Translations under genes and position numbers: made by a program
Assembly (NCBI GenBank): GCA_013003285.1
Contig: JABDJY010000271.1
Location: 1-5,196 of the forward strand
Direction: 5' to 3'
Length of the DNA: 5,196 bases
Source of the DNA: Alphaproteobacteria bacterium
GTDB taxonomy: Bacteria > Pseudomonadota > Alphaproteobacteria > UBA6615
Shown here: one piece after another, positions 1 through 5,196 of the stretch
Numbering within the stretch: the first letter of the stretch is position 1
How the letters are laid out: each line of letters opens with the position of its first letter
The notes under the pieces: generated by a model
Database searches by the model: none
The model's input: the letters and a program-made list of their open reading frames with translations, nothing else
What the model was told of the DNA's origin: nothing

Positions 1-1
1 G

Positions 2-316
2 ACGGGCATGGCGCAGGCAGCAGCGTTTACCGGCATCGTTTTAACCCAATACGTGAATATTCTCTCGCGCCGCACCGGTGCGTCGGTGTTCAGACGCCAT
101 TTGTTCGCCAACCGCCAATTGTGGCTCGCCCTGTCCATCTCGTCGGTTGTGGTGACAGTGATCGTGTCGGTTCCCGCGGTTGGGCTCTGGTTCGGCTTCG
201 AACCGATGCGCCTGGAGCATTGGATTTGGCCGATCGCCGGCGCGCTTGTGTACCTCATGTGTTTCGAAGGAAGAAAATGGTTAGCTCGTCGAAATCGCGT
301 AATTAGTGCGAGTTGA
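2..316 (+). CDS. Cation-transporting P-type ATPase, C-terminal end (5' part outside window)
   Basis: This is the last ~104 codons of a P-type cation pump. The frame is open to the left edge, so the ATG at 8 is an internal methionine and not the start. The segment matches the Cation_ATPase_C region of Ca2+/Na+-type (P2) pumps. It opens with the TM8-like AAAFTGIVLTQYVNILSRRT, in which 'VLTQYVNILSRR' corresponds to the usual 'Q-x-x-N-x-x-x-x-R' helix end. The LF-N-R-LWLAL helix and a G-F-E-P-M-R-LEHW turn follow, then a last helix (HWIWPIAGALVYLMCF) and a short basic tail (RKWLARRNR). The P-loop, DKTGT phosphorylation site and ion-binding helices 4-6 lie outside the window, so the transported ion (Ca2+, Na+ or other) cannot be told. 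The end is intact, with a TGA at 314-316. It faces the broken mlaD, and I see no hairpin terminator in the 64 bases between them. Confidence 0.85.
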   Translation, partial: TGMAQAAAFTGIVLTQYVNILSRRTGASVFRRHLFANRQLWLALSISSVVVTVIVSVPAVGLWFGFEPMRLEHWIWPIAGALVYLMCFEGRKWLARRNRVISAS

Positions 317-380
317 TGGAGAATCTGACGTGCCAGAGACTCAAAAAATCTAACGCAGCACCCAGTGTATTTAGCCGTGC

Positions 381-904
381 TCAGATTTGCATTCGTCCGA
401 GCATACGCGGAAGCGCTGTATTCATAATCTCACTCGCCAAATATGGATACACCGTTTGCCGGCGGTCTGCTGGTGGGAAAACAATCCCCGATACCGTATC
501 CTCCAGCGTCCGAAAACCGCGCGTCTGAGAATTGTTGCCACCCGGTGCTATCCTATCGGTTGCTGTCCCGAGAATCAGGCGTAGATATTTGTCGCCCAAC
601 TTCCCTTTGGTGGTCACGACCGCCTGGGTATCGACCGGCAACCGAACGCCGGAGCTAAATTTGAGCTGTAATACAGCCTCGAAGCTTCCTGGGTCGAATT
701 GGCGATCGGTGACTGTGCCGATCTTCACGCCGCTGATCCGTACGTCGCTGTCCTCCTCCAGTCCGCCGACTTATAGAAACCGGGCTTTCAGATCGTAGCT
801 GTCGACGGAGTCCACCTCTGTCGCTTGCAGGGCAAAGATGAAAATCCAACAGCGATTATGATCACAACGCAACCAAGAAACGTTTCGGCCATATTACGTT
901 TCAC
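381..904 (-). pseudogene. mlaD: Frameshifted mlaD: MCE-domain lipid transport subunit
   Basis: MlaD is the membrane-anchored, substrate-binding MCE subunit of the MlaFEDB ABC complex, which moves phospholipids between inner and outer membrane. The start is the GTG at 904-902, giving MKRNMAETFLG plus a hydrophobic anchor (CVVIIIAVGF). It is preceded by GAGGG at 915-911 with a 6-base gap, whereas the ATG at 892 has no such site. Three frame changes follow: one base is missing near 840; one extra T lies near 777-779, creating a TAA at 773-771; and one base is missing near 763. Correcting them gives IFALQATEVDSVDSYDLKAR, then FYKSAGLEEDSDVRISGVKIG and GTVTDRQFDPGSFEAVLQL. Next come SGVRLPVDT, the family hallmark LGDKYLRL and TRGFRTLEDTVSGIVF. 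The repaired length, about 174 residues, is normal for MlaD. The tail after VF is atypical and may also be shifted. The indels lie at or next to short homopolymers, so sequencing error is a real alternative. Confidence 0.86.
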
Positions 905-910
905 GGATTA

Positions 911-915
911 CCCTC
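911..915 (-). promoter_or_regulatory. Ribosome binding site that sets the mlaD start
   Basis: GAGGG on the minus strand lies 6 bases before the GTG at 904. It directly follows the TGA at 918-916 that closes the second frame of the upstream remnant. The site favours GTG (MKRNMAET) over the downstream ATG at 892. It also implies translational coupling between the two genes before they decayed. Confidence 0.6.
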
Positions 916-1118
916 TCATTCGATGACACGGAACCCGCCGATGCCGTCTTGTATGATTTGCACCAGTCGTTTCTCACGACCCCGACAACACCAAGCAACA
1001 TCGGTGCTAGGCTTGATCCGTCACCCTGAAGTGCTGCGGTGGGCGGAGCAGCGTGCGCACTGATCGAAAACAAACCTATCAGCACAGGTGCTGGCAGCGA
1101 ACGGAACAATGCGGACAT
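916..1118 (-). pseudogene. Remnant of a secreted protein, possibly HtrA/Deg-like protease
   Basis: The start is well supported: ATG at 1118-1116, with GGAG at 1129-1126 and a 7-base gap. The first 24 or so residues are a Sec signal peptide: a short basic N-region (R6), a hydrophobic core APVLIGLFSI, and an AHA-A cleavage motif. The mature start reads APPTAALQGDGSSLAPMLLGVVGVV. The 'SLAPML..V..VV' portion resembles the beginning of the mature region in Do/DegQ proteases, where SLAPML-x-x-V-x-P-x-VV-N-I is common. After this the opening frame runs on with no recognisable family to a TAA at 896-894. Another frame then looks protein-like, RLVQIIQDGIGGFRVIE, and stops at TGA 918-916 just before the mlaD ribosome binding site. 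The simplest reading is a gene that lost its middle, including any catalytic Ser/His/Asp, by an out-of-frame deletion. A small secreted protein with a single frameshift is the alternative. The HtrA assignment is tentative. Confidence 0.45.
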
Positions 1119-1387
1119 ATTTGTTCTCCGCGCATCAGGGTGGTTTAGGTCTGCGATAATCGTGAAAAAATGAGACTCGGGCCAAACGCTGTCAGAATGC
1201 CAATATATCCGCGTTACAAACGCGAGCGGGCTATTTAGCCTTTGTCTGAATTTTCTTCGTCTTTTTCTTGATACTCTGGAGCCAAATGTGGCGGCTCCTG
1301 CTTTAACGAGTAAGGGAGGATGGGCGGTCGCGACCGCGCAAATATCCGACGCTCCACTCCACCCTTACGAATGAAAACCACGCCTGA
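1119..1387. other. Gap between the NSS gene and the HtrA-like remnant
   Basis: No convincing gene is visible here. It contains a perfect 6-bp inverted repeat, GGAGCC (1278-1283) and GGCTCC (1293-1298), with a 9-base loop. Neither strand has a T-run directly after it, so it is at best a weak terminator for the NSS transcript. A possible but poor minus-strand promoter for the remnant gene lies at about 1150-1185: TTGGCC, 18 bases, then GATTAT. Each hexamer matches the sigma-70 consensus at 4 of 6 positions. An A-rich minus-strand stretch near 1240-1275 can be read as a charged tail in two frames, but no start or family supports it. Confidence 0.4.
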
Positions 1388-2728
1388 CTAAAGCGCGCCA
1401 GTGGAATCGAACAGAATCAGAAGAATCATTGCAGGTGCAACCAACCGCAACAACCACAACCAGATCAGTCCAACCGACTTGCCTGCGAGGTCGGCAGCAG
1501 AGAGCGCGGTACTTCGGTCCCAACGCCAGCCAACGTAGACGCAGATCAGAATACCTGCCAGCGGTAGTACATAGTTCGATACCGTCTGGTCGATGAAATC
1601 GAGCAACCCTCGGCCAGAAATCTGAATTCCAGATAACAGTCCAAAACTCATTGCCGACGGGATACCAACGGCGAATACTGCCACGCCAATCACGGTTGTC
1701 GCGCCCCAGCGGTTGAGACGGGTGCGGTGAACGACGCTGGCGACCGGCACTTCGAGCAGGGAGATCATTGAAGTTAGCGCCGCGGCGACCAGTAGCGCAA
1801 AAAACAAGGGTCCGACGAATTCGCCACCGGGCATCGCGAGAAACATTTGCGGCAACGTGATGAAGGCCAGCTGGGGCCCCGCCTCGGGGTTCATGCCGAA
1901 GGCGAACACGGCGGGGAAAATCGCCAAACCGGCGACGATCGCGAACAGCGTGTCGCCGACGATTATCGCGGAACCGAACAGTGGGATGCGCGTTTCGCGT
2001 GTCATATAACTGGCGTAGGTGATGAACACGGCCATACCGACCCCGAGCGAGAAAAACGCTTGGCCGAGGGCGGCGATATAAACCTCTCGCTGCAGCAGTA
2101 CGGACCAGTCTGGGACGAACAGAAAGCGCCAACCGGCGCCGGATCCGGGCAACGTCGCGGCGTAAGCGGCGAGCCCGACGACGAACAATGCGAGGAGCGG
2201 CATCAATATACGGTTGATCGCTTCAATCCCCCGCTGCACGCCACCGGCGACGACAAACATAGTGGCGGCCAGCATCGCCATCTGCCAGGCGACCGGCTCT
2301 CCGGGGTTGCTGATGAACCGGTTGAAATAACCGCCAAAGCCCTCTCCGGCAGCAAGCCACAATATGCCGGTCAGTCCCCCAACGAGATATTTTAAGGCCC
2401 AACCGGCGATGACCGAATAGTAGCTAAGGATAAGGAAACTGCCGATGACACCAACCCAGCCGGCATATCGCCAACGCGAGCCCGGCGATGAATTTTCGAA
2501 CGCGGCCACCGCGTCGCCCGATGCCTGTCGCCCGAGCGCCATTTCAGCGAAAACAATCGACGCGCCGACGAAGACCACACAAAGCAAATATATGATCAGA
2601 AACGCGCCGCCGCCGTTCTCGCCGGCAACATAGGAAAACCGCCAAATATTACCGAGACCGACGGCCGCACCGATCGTTGCGAGGACGAACCCGTGTCCCG
2701 ACGCCCACTGTTCACGTTTACCGGACAT
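1388..2728 (-). CDS. Neurotransmitter:sodium symporter (NSS/SNF, LeuT-fold) family transporter
   Basis: This is an intact 446-residue inner-membrane protein that couples Na+ entry to uptake of an amino acid or similar compound. The N-terminus is the diagnostic TM1 of the family: KREQWASGHGFVLATIGAAV followed by GLGNIWRF. Its numbering coincides with LeuT, so G20, A22, V23, N27 and the gate R30 fall at the LeuT positions for Na+ binding and gating. The tyrosines at 103-104 match the TM3 substrate/gate region. TM6 carries GQAFFSLGVGM (222-232), with Ser227 where LeuT has Na1-ligand Thr254, a usual bacterial variant. TM8 carries A316, T319 and S320, equivalent to the Na2 ligands A351, T354 and S355. 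Asp259 probably sits where LeuT has Glu290, which would suggest chloride independence. The start is backed by GGGAG at 2742-2738. The length fits 11-12 helices. No MetS-like small subunit follows. The substrate cannot be assigned. Confidence 0.95.
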   Translation of the reverse strand: MSGKREQWASGHGFVLATIGAAVGLGNIWRFSYVAGENGGGAFLIIYLLCVVFVGASIVFAEMALGRQASGDAVAAFENSSPGSRWRYAGWVGVIGSFLILSYYSVIAGWALKYLVGGLTGILWLAAGEGFGGYFNRFISNPGEPVAWQMAMLAATMFVVAGGVQRGIEAINRILMPLLALFVVGLAAYAATLPGSGAGWRFLFVPDWSVLLQREVYIAALGQAFFSLGVGMAVFITYASYMTRETRIPLFGSAIIVGDTLFAIVAGLAIFPAVFAFGMNPEAGPQLAFITLPQMFLAMPGGEFVGPLFFALLVAAALTSMISLLEVPVASVVHRTRLNRWGATTVIGVAVFAVGIPSAMSFGLLSGIQISGRGLLDFIDQTVSNYVLPLAGILICVYVGWRWDRSTALSAADLAGKSVGLIWLWLLRLVAPAMILLILFDSTGAL

Positions 2729-2938
2729 ATTCGACAGCTCCCGTATCGATTGAAGACGTCGACCGGCTACTCGATGCGATCAGTGGAGCACGCCGTATGG
2801 TGGAGCAGCTAATTAAGGCAACAATCATGTTAAACCGCGAACTCAACGGCATGGGAATGGATGACGATCAAAACGGGAGAGATAACCCGACGCAACGTTC
2901 ACCGAACCACGAGAATACGCCTGATCCCGCTACCATCA
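2729..2938. other. Spacer upstream of the NSS gene, with a doubtful plus-strand ORF
   Basis: This 210-base gap should hold the NSS promoter if that gene is transcribed alone, but I see no good -35/-10 pair and no hairpin with a T-run after the hydrolase stop. A plus-strand frame is open across the whole gap. Its most gene-like section reads SIEDVDRLLDAISGARRMVEQ, and an internal ATG at 2797 would give about 57 residues ending in TGA at 2968-2970, antisense to the hydrolase end. No clear ribosome binding site precedes that ATG, and the second half (many P, T, N) looks non-genic. I do not call it a gene. Confidence 0.4.
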
Positions 2939-4534
2939 CTACCGCTCCGGCTCTTCCAGCGCACGTGTGACGCGCCGTAGGATCACCTTTCGCGCTTTGT
3001 CGCCCGCCGCCGAATCCAGCAGGTCTCTCAGCCGAAGCGAGAATTCGGCGAGATCATTGTGCCAATCCAAGCCGCCCACCAATTCGGGCGAAAGCCGGTG
3101 TGGTTCGGGCTTGAACTGGACCTTGCTTTCGCCAGCCAACAGATCGACCACGTCATCGAGTTGCGGAATAATGATACGCTCAGGCGGCAACCCTTCCGCC
3201 TCCAAATCATCGCGCAACGCTGCGAGAGCCTCGTCTTCTCCGTGGGTCAAGAAAATCGCGGCCTTTATTGGCCTCCGGTCTTTCAACCAGGTAACTAATT
3301 GTTTGCCATCCGCATGCCCCGAATAGACGTCTGTCTGGCGAATGGTAGCGTTTACTTTCAGCTCTTCACCTTGGATTTTGACGGCAGGGACTCCCTGGGA
3401 CAGCAATGACCCCAGCGTACCCGGCGCTTGATACCCGACCAATAAAACAGTTGCGTCGCGTCTCCATAAATTCTGTTTCAAATGATGGCGAATACGGCCC
3501 GCATCGCACATGCCGCTCCCGGCGATTATGATAGAGCCACCGTTAAAACGCGCGATGAGCTTGCTCTCTTCAACCGACTCGGTGAATCGGATATTCGGGC
3601 GCCGGAAAAGGTCCTGGGACGACCCCGTATCCTCCAACATCGCCGCGTTCTTGGTAAATACTTCGGTTGCGCGAATTGCCAACGGGGAATCCAAAAAAAC
3701 GGGCACGTTCGGAATTCGGCCTGCGTCGAATAAGGCCGAAAGGTCGAGCAGTAATTCCTGCGTCCGTTCGACGGCGAAGGCCGGTATTAGAAGGTTGCCG
3801 CCTCGCGCGAGTGCGGCCTCGACCTCCTCCGCGAGGATCTCCCGGCGTTTCTCAGGCGTAGCGTCGGTTCGCCCACGGCCGCCATAGGTTGCTTCGCAGC
3901 AAACATAGTCCCAATTCTCCGGTGCGTCGGGATCGGGGTGGAACAGTTTGTGCTCCGGCCCAATGTCGCCGGAGAATAACAGCCGAGATACGCGCGAATT
4001 ACTCTTGCCGGTAGCCACTTCAACTTCTATCGAGGCCGCACCCAGAATGTGGCCGGCATTCCAATAGCGAGCCCGGACGCCTTCGCCGACTTCCCACCAT
4101 TTTTCGTACTCGACAACAGAAAAGAATTTCAGCGAATTCTGTACATCGACTCTACTATAGATCGGCGTTACCTGGGAACGACCGCGTTGCGCATTTCGGC
4201 GATTGAGCCGTGCGACTTCCGCCTCTTGTATGTGGCCGCTGTCAGGTAGCATGTAATTCAGGAGATCGACTGTCCCTTGGGTCGCAAATATCGGCCCGCT
4301 GAAACCCTGTTTGACGAGTTTTGGTATCAGACCCGAGTGGTCGATATGCGCGTGTGTCAGGAGAACGAAGTCTATCTCTTTGGGGTCGAAGGGGAACGGC
4401 TCGTAGTTAAGCTCTTTCAGGGTCTTCGACCCTTGAAACATGCCGCAGTCGACCAAAAACTGGCAGCGCTCGCTCTGGATCCAATAACAAGACCCGGTGA
4501 CCGTGCCGGCGGCGCCACAAAAGCTCAATAGCAT
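2939..4534 (-). CDS. MBL-fold / beta-CASP metallohydrolase (CPSF73/YSH1-like RNA-specificity type)
   Basis: This intact 531-residue soluble protein is predicted to be a zinc-dependent nuclease of the beta-CASP group, which cuts RNA. All expected motifs are visible. The metallo-beta-lactamase core has D29, the HAHIDH signature (H61, H63, D65, H66), H161 in NAGHILGAA and D189 in FSGDIG. Beta-CASP motif A is E214 in EATYGGR. PAFAVERTQELL (251-262) is a characteristic helix. Motif B is the His pair H350/H351 after GSGMCDAGRIR, and motif C is H407 in YSGHADGKQL. The region after ~440 continues with an LTHGE strand (RNA-specificity domain) and a C-terminal extension, roughly 475-531, with basic and acidic helices. 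The start is supported by GGGA at 4545-4542, seven bases upstream. It lies 15 bp after the TGA of the groEL remnant's tail, so it was probably co-transcribed with a chaperonin gene. The true substrate is not known from sequence. Confidence 0.95.
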   Translation of the reverse strand: MLLSFCGAAGTVTGSCYWIQSERCQFLVDCGMFQGSKTLKELNYEPFPFDPKEIDFVLLTHAHIDHSGLIPKLVKQGFSGPIFATQGTVDLLNYMLPDSGHIQEAEVARLNRRNAQRGRSQVTPIYSRVDVQNSLKFFSVVEYEKWWEVGEGVRARYWNAGHILGAASIEVEVATGKSNSRVSRLLFSGDIGPEHKLFHPDPDAPENWDYVCCEATYGGRGRTDATPEKRREILAEEVEAALARGGNLLIPAFAVERTQELLLDLSALFDAGRIPNVPVFLDSPLAIRATEVFTKNAAMLEDTGSSQDLFRRPNIRFTESVEESKLIARFNGGSIIIAGSGMCDAGRIRHHLKQNLWRRDATVLLVGYQAPGTLGSLLSQGVPAVKIQGEELKVNATIRQTDVYSGHADGKQLVTWLKDRRPIKAAIFLTHGEDEALAALRDDLEAEGLPPERIIIPQLDDVVDLLAGESKVQFKPEPHRLSPELVGGLDWHNDLAEFSLRLRDLLDSAAGDKARKVILRRVTRALEEPER

Positions 4535-4549
4535 ACGACATTCCCAAAC

Positions 4550-4755
4550 TCAAAATTCATAAGTCATTGCATCCTGTGCCAATTTTCCGGTCTTTGGCAC
4601 TTGGACCGCCTTCTCGGCGCGCCCCACTTCCTCTGTAGGAGTACCGACTTCGATTTGGGGCCGAGCGTCACCCGCACCGCATCGGCGAGGGCGGCAGTTC
4701 CACGCAGAATTTTTTCCCGCGCGGCAGAGCGGAACATAATATGTTTGTGTGCCAT
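4550..4755 (-). pseudogene. groEL: groEL remnant: N-terminus plus probable C-terminal tail of a variant chaperonin
   Basis: GroEL is normally a ~540-residue subunit of the ATP-driven folding chamber. Here the ATG at 4755-4753 begins MAHKHIMFRSAAREKILRGT, continuing through ALADAVRVTLGPKSKSVLLQ to RKWGAP. This covers about the first 47 residues and includes the nucleotide-binding LGPK-x-x-x-V segment. The catalytic DGTTT region, the apical domain and nearly everything else are missing. After GAP the opening frame gives an unrelated basic tail ending at TGA 4566-4564. A different frame reads AEKAVQVPKTGK, then LAQDAMTYEF and TGA at 4552-4550. A charged segment ending in an MxYEF-like tail is plausible for a GroEL C-terminus. 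The stop sits just before the hydrolase ribosome binding site, as expected for the true gene end. I infer an out-of-frame internal deletion of roughly 1.4 kb. Identity of the N-terminus is firm; that of the tail is inference. Confidence 0.85.
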
Positions 4756-4773
4756 TTTTAGCGTGTCCCCGAA

Positions 4774-4800
4774 TCTCACGGCAGACCTGCCGTTAAGAGA
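4774..4800. promoter_or_regulatory. Hairpin upstream of the groEL remnant
   Basis: ACGGCA (4778-4783) and TGCCGT (4788-4793) form a perfect 6-bp stem with a 4-base loop. It can be extended by TCTC/GAGA across a 3-base bulge. In the minus-strand transcript it ends 18 bases before the groEL ATG and just ahead of GGGGA (4770-4766, ~10 bases before the ATG). It could be a leader structure or operator. It does not resemble the CIRCE element (TTAGCACTC-N9-GAGTGCTAA), and no U-run follows, so it is not an intrinsic terminator. It may be a chance structure. Confidence 0.35.
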
Positions 4801-5194
4801 CCGGAATTTGCGCCAAGTAACTTGGTTCGGCATTGATGCGAATCAAACCTCTATGATCGGTCCGCCGGGTACGCAGTGCTTCGGCGAGGAAGAGGCTACC
4901 GAGAATGAGAAAGACAACCGGGCGCGAGAAAGGTTCAAATGCTAAAGGAGTATCGGCGACCCCCAACGCAACTAGGGCGATAGGCACGATTACCGCGGCA
5001 ATCGGGGGCGACACCGGTTCAAGCGCGAGAATGCTGGCGGTAAAGACAAATGCAGCGAGGGCGCGATGTCCTTCCGGTGATATTCCAGGCGGCGCCGGAA
5101 GAAGTAGGACGGCAACGGTTAGGAGAATGACAAGTCCGAACCGACCAAAGAACCTGGCAAATCCCCATGCGCCACCAAGTCCGCGGGGCTTGAG
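4793..5194 (-). pseudogene. Truncated SLC13/DASS-type (sodium:sulfate/dicarboxylate) permease, N-terminal part
   Basis: The frame is open to the right edge and reads about 133 residues. The base triplet at the edge ends in TG followed by CTC AAG CCC, so the true start codon may lie exactly there (MLKPRGLGGAW...) or further upstream. The visible region has a helix (FGLVILLTVAVLLLP, ~19-33) and the SPEGHRALAAFVF segment (39-51). A second helix through EPVSPPIAAVIVPIALVALG follows (59-78), then F-S-R-P-V-V-F-L-I-L-G-S-L-F-L-A-E-A-L-R (89-108). This order is typical of the first two to three helices of SLC13-family anion permeases, which import sulfate or C4-dicarboxylates with Na+. Family members have some 400-600 residues. 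Here recognisable sequence ends near residue 110-120 and the frame stops at 4795-4793, inside the hairpin upstream of groEL. The rest of the permease is missing, including the paired Na+-binding SNT motifs. Confidence 0.7.
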
Positions 5195-5196
5195 CA

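Noticed and set aside
1278..1298. Inverted repeat as an intrinsic terminator
   Set aside because: The 9-base loop, six-pair stem and lack of a following U-run on either strand make termination doubtful. It is noted only within the gap entry.
1221..1380. Minus-strand frames ending in charged tails (KKKTKKIQTKAK or EKDEENSDKG) after the NSS gene
   Set aside because: The charge comes from an A-rich stretch readable in two frames. No start codon with a ribosome binding site and no MetS-like membrane helix supports a small subunit.
1365..2132. Minus-strand open frame of 255 codons overlapping the NSS gene
   Set aside because: It is very Arg-rich and lies in another frame of the same strand, whereas the NSS frame shows full family signatures.
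1847..2395. Long plus-strand open frame of 182 codons
   Set aside because: It lies fully antisense to the NSS transporter, is unusually rich in D, E, G, Q and R, and has no membrane or domain signature. It is a reverse-frame shadow of a GC-rich gene.
3510..3887. Plus-strand open frame of 125 codons
   Set aside because: It is antisense to the beta-CASP gene, with Ser/Arg-rich low-complexity content and no recognisable domain.
4756..4833. Extended groEL start at 4833
   Set aside because: The extra 26 residues match nothing in GroEL, while MAHKHIMF at 4755 is the expected N-terminus with GGGGA upstream.

Overview
The window looks like a piece of a proteobacterial, most likely alphaproteobacterial, chromosome in which intact genes sit among decaying ones. 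The taxonomic inference rests on two things: the MlaD start (MKRNMAETFLG...), and the N-terminus of a divergent GroEL (MAHKHIMFRSAAREKILRG...) of a type I associate with alphaproteobacterial accessory chaperonins. No rRNA, tRNA or other lineage marker is present, so this stays an inference.

Layout. Bases 2-316 (+) are the last ~104 codons of a cation-transporting P-type ATPase whose body lies to the left of the window. Everything else that is gene-like is on the minus strand and reads from right to left. From the right edge these are: a broken SLC13/DASS-type permease (5194-4793); a groEL remnant (4755-4550); an intact MBL-fold/beta-CASP RNA-processing-type metallohydrolase (4534-2939); an intact neurotransmitter:sodium symporter family transporter (2728-1388); a remnant of a small secreted protein, possibly HtrA/Deg-like (1118-916); and a frameshifted mlaD (904-381) that converges on the ATPase.

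The ATPase end and the two full-length genes carry good family signatures. The other four loci are damaged. mlaD has about three single-base indels within ~80 bp, and its protein is otherwise readable for nearly its whole length. The groEL and HtrA-like remnants each keep a good ribosome binding site and N-terminus. In each, a second frame then ends in a plausible C-terminal tail immediately before the next gene's ribosome binding site. This is the pattern expected if the interior of the gene was deleted out of frame. The permease keeps only its first ~110 recognisable residues.

Gene cooperation. The groEL remnant and the beta-CASP hydrolase are close enough (15 bp) to have been one transcription unit, probably a stress-linked operon. 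The HtrA-like gene and mlaD were likewise tightly coupled (11 bp), pointing to a former cell-envelope maintenance unit. The NSS transporter is separated by gaps of 210 and 269 bp and looks independently transcribed. I found no mobile element, CRISPR array, RNA gene or convincing intrinsic terminator. I do not see a new biological system here. The notable feature is the mode of gene erosion.
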